Assembly: GCF_016860605.1 (NCBI RefSeq)
Contig: NZ_BNJR01000004.1
Span: 62,001 to 126,000 of the forward strand
Direction: 5' to 3'
Origin: Lentilactobacillus fungorum
GTDB taxonomy: Bacteria > Bacillota > Bacilli > Lactobacillales > Lactobacillaceae
Length of the DNA stretch: 64,000 nt
The notes beneath the pieces are model-generated. The model saw nothing but the letters and a program-made list of their open reading frames with translations. It did not search any database and had not been told where the DNA came from. Positions 48,111 to 56,880 of this stretch are shown in pieces. Both the position numbers and the translations under genes were made by a program. How positions within the stretch are numbered: position 1 is the stretch's first letter; every line of letters begins with the position of its first letter.

Positions 48111-48619
48111 TAAAAAAGCCAGCAACTTAAGTTACTAACTATATATTATGTATTTGAATGTCTGATGCACTTTAACTTGACGACTAAAGCATATGAGGCA
48201 TTTTTATTTTTTAAGAGAACCGTGTGTTTTGATAATTATCAAAGATAGATATTTTTGTTGCAAAGTTAAGGATTACTGATCTAAGGAATTCAAGACATAG
48301 TGATATTCAGGGCATGGAAAGAGGGGAAAGGATGTTAAGATGTTAAAAACAGCAAAAGAAATCCCCGATATATTCATAGATTCTTGGCAATCTACACGTT
48401 GATAAGGTTCATGATCGAGGATTTCAAAAAGAAAAATAAGAAATAGGATTTAGGGGCTTTACCCTTTTTCCTGTAACCATATTTTAACACCTTATAATAT
48501 GAAAAATCTTAAATATCTGTTGATTGTAATTGCCTTAATATTGAGCTGGCTGTTTTTAGGGTAGTACAAGCAATTGGCGACAGCAATTTTAACAATCTAT
48601 ATAGTTTGGAGTTTAAATC
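48111..48619. other. Gene-poor stretch of the dead prophage
   Basis: No coding frame of note. It holds a perfect palindrome TTGATAATTATCAA at 48229-48242, an 'AAAAAAGCC' stem-like remnant at about 48111-48145, and a TATAAT at 48493-48498 that may start transcription toward the small gene at 48620. Confidence 0.5.
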
Positions 48620-48802
48620 ATGATGAAAAATGATCGAACAGAGTGGAACAAAAACTGGCAGAAAAAGAATCCTGAACATGCACGGTATTTGCGTTATCGA
48701 AGTACGGCAAGAAACTTCATTAAAAAACATGCCATGTTTGAAGATGTTGGAGAACTTGAAGAACTGCTTGAACAACGAAGGAAGGAGTTATCGGAAAATT
48801 AA
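48620..48802 (+). CDS. Small basic/acidic hypothetical protein
   Basis: A 60-residue protein, start ATG 48620 with GGAG 8 bases upstream (48608-48611). It contains EHARYLRYRSTARNFIKKHA and a C-terminal acidic-basic helix with LEELLEQRRKEL. I believe similar short proteins with this STAR-like motif occur widely in lactobacilli, but no function is known to me. It is probably a helical cytosolic protein. A GAGGTG/CACCTC hairpin lies about 20 bases downstream. Confidence 0.55.
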   Translation: MMKNDRTEWNKNWQKKNPEHARYLRYRSTARNFIKKHAMFEDVGELEELLEQRRKELSEN

Positions 48803-49040
48803 GGCTTTCAAAACAGATCTGGAGGTGTTTAGGCACCTCGATATCTCAGGATCTTCGAGGATTATGATGTTTACCACCGTACTGTTTGATTAAACTTTGG
48901 CGTTAATAATTTTTTGTTCCTACCACAGCTATCATCATTACCCTTCATATTTTACATATTTCATTTAAGAGGTACTGTTTAATAATAAAAAAAGCAGGAA
49001 ACTGATCAGCTGACCACATCCCGTTTTTCTTTACCTACCA

Positions 49041-49472
49041 TTATGACTTTGCGGTGGGCTTCTTGTTTAGTTTTTGATGATAAATTTTCTCTAGCTTTTC
49101 AATCTCTAATTGGTCTGCTAAGATGTCATTAAATAGTTGTTCAATCGTGGAAGCTATCGCGGGTTCGTCGGCAGGGGCATCTAGTTTTTCGACCTTTTCT
49201 TGTTCAAACTCATATAACTCTTGTAACACGTTAATGAGTCGATGACGAAAATGCGATAATTGAACACTCGTTGAAACACCCTTCATTGGGGCAAGATGGT
49301 AATCATAATATTGTTCTAATTTCTCGACGGTGCGCAGCGATAAATTATCAATTGAACGGTTATTATTCCGCAGTCTAATAATCACTGAAGAATTAACGCC
49401 GGTTAACTGCTGAATCTGATAAGCACTGTCATCACTGTCAATAATCACTTGAATTTTATCCCTAACGTTCAT
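49041..49472 (-). CDS. Small HTH-type regulator, hypothetical
   Basis: A 143-residue protein. The N-terminal 55 residues look like a helix-turn-helix (SAYQIQQLTGVNSSVIIRLRN near residue 16, then LSLRTVEKLEQYYDYH), similar to lambda-repressor-type folds. The rest is an acidic, helical, possibly coiled-coil region. The promoter at 49567-49595 contains a near-perfect palindrome in its spacer, so autoregulation is likely. It is outside the clearly phage-derived part but next to it. Targets are unknown. Confidence 0.6.
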   Translation of the reverse strand: MNVRDKIQVIIDSDDSAYQIQQLTGVNSSVIIRLRNNNRSIDNLSLRTVEKLEQYYDYHLAPMKGVSTSVQLSHFRHRLINVLQELYEFEQEKVEKLDAPADEPAIASTIEQLFNDILADQLEIEKLEKIYHQKLNKKPTAKS

Positions 49473-49498
49473 ATTCCTTACCCGGAACCGGTTATATT

Positions 49499-49517
49499 TT
49501 GATAATTAAATTATCAA
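49499..49517. promoter_or_regulatory. 19-bp palindrome in the leader of the HTH gene
   Basis: TTGATAATT-A-AATTATCAA is a perfect inverted repeat between the promoter and start of the HTH gene. It shares the TTGATAA half-site with the palindrome at 48229-48242. Confidence 0.5.
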
Positions 49518-49566
49518 TTCCCCGACCGATTACCTATATTGTATAAAAGTCACTTTTCTCATAACC

Positions 49567-49595
49567 AGTATATGTCAGTTGACACATACTGTCAA
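49567..49595 (-). promoter_or_regulatory. Consensus promoter with an operator-like palindrome in the spacer
   Basis: Minus strand: TTGACA (49590-49595), 17 bases, TATACT (49567-49572). An 11-base inverted repeat with one mismatch (49567-49577 with 49580-49590) fills the spacer, centred on TGTCA-GT-TGACA. A bound dimer would block polymerase. Confidence 0.75.
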
Positions 49596-49705
49596 TCTTT
49601 TAAAATTCATTAAGTAAAAGTGAGCTATTTTAGATTTTGAAACGATTAGGGTAAAATAAAAAATAGGCCGGATACGTTAAAACGAGTTAACCTAACGACT
49701 TATTC

Positions 49706-50101
49706 TCAACCAATACGTAATTCGGTAATTAACTTGGTTTCAATTAGGCTTTGATCATCATCGGTTGTTTTTCGAATGACTCGATCCAGCTGGTGATTTT
49801 GAATAATATATTGATCAAAGAACGGTTTGGTGGGTACTTGTAAAATGCTCTTATCATGAGATTGTTCAAAACTAACTTTATCGAGGACAAAATCTTTTGG
49901 GACTGCGGAAAAAATATTTGTAATGGCGCGTAAGGCGACTTCGCCGTTTTTGAGGATCGTGTAGTCTAGATGATGACGATTAAAGCACTGGTGCCCCTCA
50001 AAGATTGTGTCGCTAGAAGGGGCTTCAAGCACTGCTCGATAACGGATCTCAATGGTATCCGGCCTAATTTTATTGATGAAACGAATGCGAAATAATTCCA
50101 T
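49706..50101 (-). CDS. Hypothetical protein
   Basis: A 131-residue protein that I do not recognise. ATG 50101 follows AAAGGAG. It is soluble and mixed alpha/beta in composition, with EGHQCFNRHHLDYTIL near residue 35 and KPFFDQYIIQNHQLDR near 93. It has no signal peptide or transmembrane segment. It is transcribed toward the HTH gene but separated from it by that gene's own promoter. A weak stem and T-rich tract beyond its stop may be a terminator. Confidence 0.6.
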   Translation of the reverse strand: MELFRIRFINKIRPDTIEIRYRAVLEAPSSDTIFEGHQCFNRHHLDYTILKNGEVALRAITNIFSAVPKDFVLDKVSFEQSHDKSILQVPTKPFFDQYIIQNHQLDRVIRKTTDDDQSLIETKLITELRIG

Positions 50102-50272
50102 GGATCTTCAACTCCTTTCTTTCATCATATGCTAGTTAGATTGGTTAACGCAAGCAAGATTATCAACAAAATGTTTGCGTTTTCGATTGCATTCAATTAT
50201 TATATATATTAATTCGTTTTTTATTCGATTTGAGATTAATTATAAAATTATTAGGCGAGGAGGTGTTTATGA

Positions 50273-50617
50273 TTGTTAAGTAGAACAAAACAATATCTCA
50301 GAAAAAATGGTTATTTTTACAAAAAAGAGTATATTCGCCCCTTGCTCACACCGGATAACATTTATATTTTTCGTTTTGGCCGGGATCGGTTGGATAACCG
50401 ACTGATTATTCGTTATAGTCATAAATGGACTGGTCGGCAGCGAATCAATGAAATCGACTTGCGGCTTCATAAACAAAAACACCCCCGGATTTTTCAAACC
50501 GAATCCGAACTACTTCAATACTTAGAAGGGCATCTTCTAAAACATGAAGCCAAAGTGCGCGCTCGGGAAGCTAAAGCCAAACAAGAACATCAAGTACCTG
50601 ATGGGGCATCCAAGTAG
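50273..50617 (+). CDS. Hypothetical basic protein upstream of prmA
   Basis: A 114-residue basic protein, TTG start at 50273 behind GAGGAGGTG; the nearby ATG at 50269 leads to an immediate stop. It is rich in Arg, Lys, His and Tyr (YLRKNGYFYKKEYIRP at the start, FRFGRDRLDNRLIIRY near residue 33) and ends in a charged helix. Nucleic-acid binding is possible but only inferred. It precedes prmA by 41 bases and may be cotranscribed with it. Confidence 0.6.
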   Translation: MLSRTKQYLRKNGYFYKKEYIRPLLTPDNIYIFRFGRDRLDNRLIIRYSHKWTGRQRINEIDLRLHKQKHPRIFQTESELLQYLEGHLLKHEAKVRAREAKAKQEHQVPDGASK

Positions 50618-50658
50618 GGTGCTCTTTTTGTATCGAATATCAACAAAGGGGATTGCAA

Positions 50659-51618
50659 ATGGATTGGACAGAAGTTTCAGTAATGACGAGTAGTGAAGCT
50701 GTTGAGGCAGTTTCAAATATTTTAATGACAAGAGGTGCAACTGGGGTCTCAATTGAAGATGCCAAAGACTTTGATAAACTCAAAGCCGGCCGATATGGAG
50801 ATCATGGTGAAATCGTGGATCCAGCCGATTTAGTGCATATTACTCAGGGCGCGGTTGTTTCGGCTTACTATCCAAATAGTCAAGACATTCAATCGCAAGT
50901 AACCGAAATTGCCGCGCAGGTTCGGCAGTTGAAATCATACGGCTTGAATCCAGGGCCGGCTGAGGTGAACGTTAATGCTGTCAAAGACGAGAATTGGCGA
51001 ACAGCTTGGGAAAAGTACTATCATCCAGTCTCAATTACCAGAATGTTAACCGTTGTGCCTAGTTGGGAAGACTATCAGCCAAAAAATAAGGCAGAACAAC
51101 TTATTCGACTAGACCCTGGAATGGCCTTCGGTACTGGTACTCACCCAACCACTCAACTGTCATTGCAAGCCCTCGAAACGGTGATGCGTGGTGGTGAGTC
51201 AGTGATTGATGTTGGCACTGGCTCAGGCGTTTTGAGTATTGCCGCCAAATTGATGGGGGCTTTTGATGTCCAAGCATTTGACGTTGATGAAGTAGCCGTC
51301 CAGTCGGCCCAGAAGAACTTTGAACTGAATCCAATTGCTAAGGACGTGCAAGTTGCTGCAAATGATTTGTTAAGTGGCATCCATGAGCAAGTCGACATCG
51401 TGATCGCAAATATTTTAGCAGAAATTATTGTGCCTTTAGTGCCGCAAGCGTTTGAAAATTTGAAGCCCGGTGGTTATTTCTTGACTTCTGGTATTATTAA
51501 AGCTAAATATGAGCTTGTCAAAAAGGCATTAGTCAATGGCGGCTTTGGTGTGGTCGAGTCACTGAAGATGAAAGATTGGTACGCCGTGATTGCTCAAAAA
51601 CCAAAGGAAGATAATTAG
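50659..51618 (+). CDS. prmA: Ribosomal protein L11 methyltransferase
   Basis: SAM-dependent trimethylation of L11. 319 residues. The N-terminal substrate-recognition domain begins MDWTEVSVMTSSEAVEAV. The catalytic domain has FGTGTHPTTQL near residue 157, VIDVGTGSGVLSIAAK near 182 and VIANILAEII near 249. ATG 50659 is 7 bases after AAAGGGG; TTG 50653 is less likely. It overlaps no gene; rsmE starts right after its stop. Confidence 0.95.
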   Translation: MDWTEVSVMTSSEAVEAVSNILMTRGATGVSIEDAKDFDKLKAGRYGDHGEIVDPADLVHITQGAVVSAYYPNSQDIQSQVTEIAAQVRQLKSYGLNPGPAEVNVNAVKDENWRTAWEKYYHPVSITRMLTVVPSWEDYQPKNKAEQLIRLDPGMAFGTGTHPTTQLSLQALETVMRGGESVIDVGTGSGVLSIAAKLMGAFDVQAFDVDEVAVQSAQKNFELNPIAKDVQVAANDLLSGIHEQVDIVIANILAEIIVPLVPQAFENLKPGGYFLTSGIIKAKYELVKKALVNGGFGVVESLKMKDWYAVIAQKPKEDN

Positions 51619-51619
51619 C

Positions 51620-52396
51620 ATGCAGCATTATTTTTTAAATCGAACATTGACCCCTGGCGATCAGATTGGATTACCAGCCGAAATTAGCCACCATTTAGAC
51701 CGAGTTTTACGTAGTCAAGTGGGTGATGAAGTCGAGTTGGTTTCGTCACAACAGGTCGTTTTCAAAGCCCAAATTGATCGCATTGCTGATCGAACCGTTT
51801 TTGTATCGATCATTGAAAAATTAGCGGTCAACGTTGAATTGCCAGTATCAGTAACCGTGGTAAGCGGTTTGTCCAAGCGTAATAAGCCGGAGTTGATTGT
51901 TCAAAAAGCAACGGAGATGGGGGCCAGCAAGCTTATTTTTGTACCAATGGCGTGGTCGGTTGTTAAGTGGGCGCAAAAAAGCGACAAGAAAATCAAGCGG
52001 CTTCAAGAAGTTGCGCTAAGTGCTGCTGAACAGTCCCACCGAAACGTTGTGCCAACGGTTCAGTATTTGGACAACCTGGCCGCGTTATTTAACGACCCGT
52101 TTGACCTAAAATTGGTTGCGTATGAGGAATCGGCTAAAGCCGGTGAAGCTGCCAACTTGGTTAAATTAGTGGCAGGAAGTCAACCCGGTGCATCAATTGT
52201 GGCCGTGTTTGGACCTGAAGGGGGAATTTCGCCGACAGAAATTGACCAATTAAGCCAAAATGGTTTCATTCCGATGGGGCTGGGACCGCGAATCATGCGA
52301 ACCGAAACGGCGCCACTCTATTTTCTGGCTGCCTGTTCGGTGTTGACGGAATTAGCCGGTAAGCTGAACAAACCCGCGAATCATGATAAAATATGA
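51620..52396 (+). CDS. rsmE: 16S rRNA m3U1498 methyltransferase RsmE
   Basis: SPOUT-class methyltransferase acting on helix 44 of 16S rRNA. 258 residues, with the N-terminal PUA-like domain (MQHYFLNRTL start), KATEMGASKLIFVPM near residue 94, AVFGPEGGISPTE near 194 and the knot motif LGPRIMRTETAPL near 219. ATG 51620 follows AAGGAAG. prmA-rsmE-relA-dtd is the standard Firmicute order. Confidence 0.95.
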   Translation: MQHYFLNRTLTPGDQIGLPAEISHHLDRVLRSQVGDEVELVSSQQVVFKAQIDRIADRTVFVSIIEKLAVNVELPVSVTVVSGLSKRNKPELIVQKATEMGASKLIFVPMAWSVVKWAQKSDKKIKRLQEVALSAAEQSHRNVVPTVQYLDNLAALFNDPFDLKLVAYEESAKAGEAANLVKLVAGSQPGASIVAVFGPEGGISPTEIDQLSQNGFIPMGLGPRIMRTETAPLYFLAACSVLTELAGKLNKPANHDKI

Positions 52397-52450
52397 GTAA
52401 TTGCATTTATAATCCCTTTGGTGGGAAGATTTAGAGAAGAGTTGATATGA

Positions 52451-54676
52451 TTGGCAACTAAAATATGGACTGCAGATGACGTCATTAACAAAGTAGCTGA
52501 GTACATGAATGACGACCACGTGAAGCAGGTCAAAAAAGCCTATGAATTTGCAAAAATTGCCCATCGCGACCAAAAGCGTCAGTCAGGAGAACCCTATATT
52601 ACGCACCCAATTCAGGTGGCCGGGATTTTAGCAGATCTTCATATGGATCCTGAGACGGTCTCAGCTGGCTTTTTACATGATGTCGTTGAAGATACTGGGG
52701 CAGAACTGAGTGACATCAGGGAGCTTTTTGGTGATGATGTCGCTTTAATTGTCGATGGTGTCACCAAATTATCCAAAATCAAATATAAATCAAGCCAGGA
52801 ACGTTTAGCTGAAAACCATCGAAAACTTTTGTTGGCAATGTGTAAAGATATTCGGGTAATGATTGTCAAACTAGCAGATCGGCTTCACAATATGCGGACA
52901 TTAAAATCATTGCGACCAGATAAGCGTCGGCGGATTGCCAAAGAAACCCTGGAAATTTATGCCCCGATTGCTGATCGACTTGGAATTGGGACTATCAAAT
53001 GGGAATTAGAAGATATTTCGTTGAGGTATTTAAATCCACAGCAGTACTACCGCATTGTGCATTTAATGAATTCGCGGCGAGACCAGCGGGTGGATTATAT
53101 CCAAAAGGCCATCAAAGAGGTTCGCAGCGCCATTGCTGATTTAGATATTCAAAGCGAAATTTATGGTCGGCCGAAGCACATTTACTCGGTTTACCGCAAA
53201 ATGGTTGAGAAGCACAAACAATTTAGTCAAATATACGATTTACTTGCGATTCGGGTGATTGTTCAGTCAATTAAAGATTGTTATGCCGTGTTAGGAGCGA
53301 TTCATTCCAAATGGAAACCAATGCCCGGCCGGTTTAAGGATTATATTGCAATGCCAAAAGCCAATATGTATCAATCCCTGCATACGACCGTTATCGGCCC
53401 GGAAGGCAAGCCCTTGGAAGTCCAAATTCGAACTGAAGAAATGCACTGGGTAGCTGAATTTGGTATTGCTGCTCACTGGGCTTACAAAGAGGGAATTCGA
53501 AGTGAAGTTAAAGCCTCTCAGGATAACAATAAACTCAATTGGTTCAAACAGATTATCGAACTGCAGGAAGATACTGATGACGCGGCCGACTTTATGGACA
53601 GCGTCAAAGGGGAACTATTTGGCGATCATGTATACGTCTTTACACCTAAAGGAGATGTTTACGAACTACCAAAGGGCGCTGGACCGCTTGACATGGCTTA
53701 CATGATTCACACGGAAGTTGGTAATCATACGACGGGGGCTCGGGTAAACGGCAAGATTGTGCCGTTAGACCATCAAGTTAAAAACGGTGATATTGTCGAT
53801 ATTATTACTTCGACTAGTTCGGCTGGCCCAAGCAGAGACTGGTTGCCGCTCGTTCATACAAGGCGGGCCCGAAATAAAATTAAACAGTACTTTAGAAAAG
53901 AAGATCGGGCCAAAAACATTGAAGATGGTCGTGGACTGATCACCCGTAAACTGCGAGAAGAAGGCTTTGATTCTCACGCTGTGATGACACCTGCTAAATT
54001 AGAAACGACCGCGACAAACATGCATTATCAACATGCTGATGATTTGTTGGCAGCCATTGGCTTTGGCGATGTTCAGCCGACCGGCGTTGTTAACCGACTC
54101 ACTGAAGACGTTCGGGCACAACAAAAACGTGAGCGGCAAGATCAAGCCGAAAAAGAAGTCTTGGAAGGCCATCAAACTATTACGGAAAATAGTGAGACTA
54201 GTAAGAAAAAGGCCAAGAAGTCTTCCAATGGCATCGTCATTGAAGGCGTCGACAACTTATTGGTTCGACTCAGCCACTGCTGCACGCCAGTTCCAGGCGA
54301 TCAAATTGTCGGCTACATCACAAAGGGCCGCGGCGTTTCCATTCATCGGGTTGATTGTCCTAATATTGTTAAGGCAGAAGAAAATGGTGAACGGTTAATT
54401 GAAGTTTCTTGGGCTAATGATCCGGCTGAACGAACCACTTATGAGGCAAGTTTATCAGTTCAAGGCTATAATCGAGCTGGCCTATTGACGAACGTTTTAA
54501 CAGCTGTTAATAACGTTACCAAAACAGTTTCATCGGTCAATGGTCAAGTGGATCACAATAAAATGGCGACGATTAGCTTGCTCGTTGGTGTCCGAAATTT
54601 AGAACAGCTTGAACGGTTAATCAACGCGATTAAGAATGTCCGGGACGTTTATTTGGTTGAGCGTAAATTTAGATAA
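52451..54676 (+). CDS. relA: Bifunctional (p)ppGpp synthetase/hydrolase (RSH)
   Basis: Long RSH stringent-response enzyme, 741 residues. The HD hydrolase has the intact HDVVEDTG motif near residue 77, then the RelA/SpoT synthetase domain (RPKHIYSVYRKM near 240), a TGS domain (VFTPKGDVYELPKG near 397), a zinc-finger region with SHCCTPVPGD near 609, and a C-terminal ACT domain. Both activities are expected. TTG start at 52451 after AGAAGAG. Confidence 0.96.
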   Translation: MATKIWTADDVINKVAEYMNDDHVKQVKKAYEFAKIAHRDQKRQSGEPYITHPIQVAGILADLHMDPETVSAGFLHDVVEDTGAELSDIRELFGDDVALIVDGVTKLSKIKYKSSQERLAENHRKLLLAMCKDIRVMIVKLADRLHNMRTLKSLRPDKRRRIAKETLEIYAPIADRLGIGTIKWELEDISLRYLNPQQYYRIVHLMNSRRDQRVDYIQKAIKEVRSAIADLDIQSEIYGRPKHIYSVYRKMVEKHKQFSQIYDLLAIRVIVQSIKDCYAVLGAIHSKWKPMPGRFKDYIAMPKANMYQSLHTTVIGPEGKPLEVQIRTEEMHWVAEFGIAAHWAYKEGIRSEVKASQDNNKLNWFKQIIELQEDTDDAADFMDSVKGELFGDHVYVFTPKGDVYELPKGAGPLDMAYMIHTEVGNHTTGARVNGKIVPLDHQVKNGDIVDIITSTSSAGPSRDWLPLVHTRRARNKIKQYFRKEDRAKNIEDGRGLITRKLREEGFDSHAVMTPAKLETTATNMHYQHADDLLAAIGFGDVQPTGVVNRLTEDVRAQQKRERQDQAEKEVLEGHQTITENSETSKKKAKKSSNGIVIEGVDNLLVRLSHCCTPVPGDQIVGYITKGRGVSIHRVDCPNIVKAEENGERLIEVSWANDPAERTTYEASLSVQGYNRAGLLTNVLTAVNNVTKTVSSVNGQVDHNKMATISLLVGVRNLEQLERLINAIKNVRDVYLVERKFR

Positions 54677-54688
54677 GGAGTCGGCAAA

Positions 54689-55135
54689 ATGCGAATTGTG
54701 TTGCAAAAGGTCAATCGGGCCTCAGTTTCAGTTGACGGGGTTCTTCATGGCAAAATTGGCAGGGGCTTTATGCTGCTGGTAGGCGTTAAAGATAGTGACG
54801 GCACAGATGAAATTAACTACTTGGCTCATAAAATTCATAAGTTGCGGGTCTTTGAAGATGACAACGACAAGCTCAATCTTGATATTGACACGGTCGGTGG
54901 ATCGATTCTCTCAATTTCACAGTTTACCCTATACGCGGATACTAAAAAGGGAAATCGACCGAGCTTTGTGAATGCTGGTGAACCTGAGCATGCCCAGAAA
55001 GTTTATGAACAGTTTAATCAAGCGTTACGGGATGCGGGCTTGGAAGTTCAAACCGGTGTTTTTGGAGCAGATATGCAGGTTGACTTGGAAAACGACGGTC
55101 CGGTCACCATCCTATTTGATACTGAAAATCAATAA
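54689..55135 (+). CDS. dtd: D-aminoacyl-tRNA deacylase
   Basis: Removes D-amino acids (and glycine) from mischarged tRNA. 148 residues, with MRIVLQKVNRASVSVDG at the start, SQFTLYADTKKGNRPSF near residue 76 (catalytic Thr region) and the Gly-cisPro-type GPVTI near the end. It directly follows relA, and a 14-bp terminator stem lies 20 bases downstream. Confidence 0.96.
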   Translation: MRIVLQKVNRASVSVDGVLHGKIGRGFMLLVGVKDSDGTDEINYLAHKIHKLRVFEDDNDKLNLDIDTVGGSILSISQFTLYADTKKGNRPSFVNAGEPEHAQKVYEQFNQALRDAGLEVQTGVFGADMQVDLENDGPVTILFDTENQ

Positions 55136-55153
55136 TGCAAAATCGCATTTAAT

Positions 55154-55218
55154 AAAGGCTTATCCATAAGCCAGCTTTATATGTTGGCAATTAAAATTTG
55201 ATGGATAGGCCTTTTTAT
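55154..55218 (+). terminator. Terminator of the prmA-rsmE-relA-dtd run
   Basis: 14-base arms at 55154-55167 and 55201-55214 (one T-G pair) are followed by a T-run. A GCCAG/TTGGC small stem lies in the long loop. Confidence 0.8.
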
Positions 55219-55382
55219 TGAGCCAAGCGTAAGGGGTTATGTACGCCAACTGTTCACAAAGCAAAAGTGGCTCTGTCAGCCTGATTTTTTTAAGCTGAAA
55301 TGATACAGTTCGGATATTTAATAAATACTTGAAGTTTCGGCCTATTTTGCCCGGCTCATTTAAAAAGGAGGACACTATTTTT

Positions 55383-56024
55383 ATGATCAATCAATTATTT
55401 TGGGACTTCGATGGGACACTATTCAACACGTACCCAAAAATGGTTCAGGCTTTCAAACAAGCATTAACGGACTTAAACATTGATGAAGTTGAAATTGATG
55501 AACACGACATTTACTTGACCATGCGGCAACACGATGTTGGCACGGCAATTCGAAAAAGTGCGGCTTTTTATGGAATTAATGAAGCGAGTTTGCGGCGGTT
55601 AAATAAAAAACACCAGACAAAGTTAGTGGCGGCTGCCCAACCCTTTGCTGATGTTAACGAAGTTTTAAAATTAGCTAAACAATTAGGTGGTGATAACTAC
55701 CTGTTAACCCATCGTGATGACCAAGCCAAAGCTTTGCTCGAGCAATTTAAATTAACCCAGTACTTTTCCGACTATGTGACGTCTGATTTGAATTTGCCGA
55801 GAAAGCCCGACCCCAAATCAATCAACTATTTAATTCAGAAACATCACGTAGATAGGAAGGCAGCGATGATGATTGGAGATCGCAAATTAGACATTGCTGC
55901 CGGCCATAATGCCAATATTGCTGCCTGTTTGTTTGACCCAGACGGCATCATTGGGGATTCCGGCAATCCAGATATTCGGATTACCGCAATGGCTGATTTG
56001 ATATCATGGTTAACTAAGCACTAA
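55383..56024 (+). CDS. HAD-family hydrolase (subfamily IA)
   Basis: Phosphatase-like protein of 213 residues. Motif I is FWDFDGTLFNTY at residue 6, the motif II region LLTHRDDQ is near 118, the motif III Lys is in RKPDPKS near 155, and motif IV is MMIGDRKLDIAAG near 177. It resembles phosphoglycolate-phosphatase-like HADs; the substrate is unknown. ATG 55383 is set by AAAGGAGG. Its 3' end overlaps the convergent kinase-like gene by 4 bases. Confidence 0.87.
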   Translation: MINQLFWDFDGTLFNTYPKMVQAFKQALTDLNIDEVEIDEHDIYLTMRQHDVGTAIRKSAAFYGINEASLRRLNKKHQTKLVAAAQPFADVNEVLKLAKQLGGDNYLLTHRDDQAKALLEQFKLTQYFSDYVTSDLNLPRKPDPKSINYLIQKHHVDRKAAMMIGDRKLDIAAGHNANIAACLFDPDGIIGDSGNPDIRITAMADLISWLTKH

Positions 56025-56863
56025 TAAGCCCTTAGAATTTGATCGACCATGGGGCCATAGGTTTCGCCAAACAAGTTTAGGTGTGCAAGTAAATAATTAA
56101 GCTGGTACCAGCCAAGTCGTTTGTCAACGCCAATCGTGAGTGGGTAGACTGAATTATAGCCTTGGTAAAATTCTTGGGAGAAACCGCCAAAAAGTGTCGT
56201 CATGGCAATATCCAGTTCTCGATCACCATAAAAGACGTCCGGGTCGATTAACATGGGTTCCCCGTCCGCTGTAAATAAGTAGTTGCCTGACCAAAGATCG
56301 CCATGTAGTAAGCTTGGGACGACTTGGTGAGTTGAATAATATTTTTTGAACTGGTCGCTCATTGATTGGAATTGAGATTGTCGCCAATCATTCCAGCGGC
56401 TTTTTTTCGTTGCCAGTTTAACGAGGGGGTTAAGCCGTTGGTCAAGATAAAAAGTGATCCAGTCGGTTTGCCAAGTGTTATCCTTAGGCAGCTTACCAGC
56501 CATAAAGTCATGATCAAGGCCGAATTTTTCAGCATGCTGTTGATGAACTTTGGCAACCATTTTACCAAGTTCAAATTGGCTGCCTTGCCCCGTATCAATC
56601 CAGTTTAAAAGTAAAAAACCATCATTGCCGACTTCGCCGCTAGCGACCACTTGGGGCACATTGGCAACTTGGCCCAACAAATGGAGGCCTTCAACTTCGT
56701 GAGCAAAAAAAGCTTTGCCGCGATTGGGCTGAACTTTCATAAAATATTGAGTAGTTGGTGTTTCTAGTTTATATGACTCATTAATGTCGCCGCCAGAAAC
56801 GGATTTAACTTTTTCGACTTGATTAATTGGCAATTGTTGAAGCCAAGCTTTACTAAGTGACAT
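56021..56863 (-). CDS. Fructosamine kinase-family phosphotransferase
   Basis: 280-residue protein kinase-like fold (FN3K/aminoglycoside phosphotransferase clan). An ATP-binding N lobe with SVSGGDINESYKL near residue 22 and a Lys in YFMKVQ near 40 is followed by the catalytic loop LLHGDLWSGNYLF near 186 and MLIDPDVFYGDRELD near 205. Bacterial members phosphorylate ketoamines formed by glycation, probably aiding deglycation. It lies downstream of the amidase gene on minus. The ribosome binding site is AAGGAAAC. Confidence 0.88.
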   Translation of the reverse strand: MSLSKAWLQQLPINQVEKVKSVSGGDINESYKLETPTTQYFMKVQPNRGKAFFAHEVEGLHLLGQVANVPQVVASGEVGNDGFLLLNWIDTGQGSQFELGKMVAKVHQQHAEKFGLDHDFMAGKLPKDNTWQTDWITFYLDQRLNPLVKLATKKSRWNDWRQSQFQSMSDQFKKYYSTHQVVPSLLHGDLWSGNYLFTADGEPMLIDPDVFYGDRELDIAMTTLFGGFSQEFYQGYNSVYPLTIGVDKRLGWYQLNYLLAHLNLFGETYGPMVDQILRAY

Positions 56864-56880
56864 AGATTAGGTTTCCTTTC

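Noticed and set aside
48339-48403. 20-codon ORF starting MLKTAKEIPD
   Set aside because: Too short, with no recognised partner or convincing start signal; probably phage debris.
48499-48564. Hydrophobic 21-codon ORF (MKNLKYLLIVIALI...), resembling a type I toxin peptide
   Set aside because: Its ATG directly follows a TATAAT, so the transcript from that promoter would begin inside the ORF. There is no ribosome binding site and no antisense RNA signal was seen.
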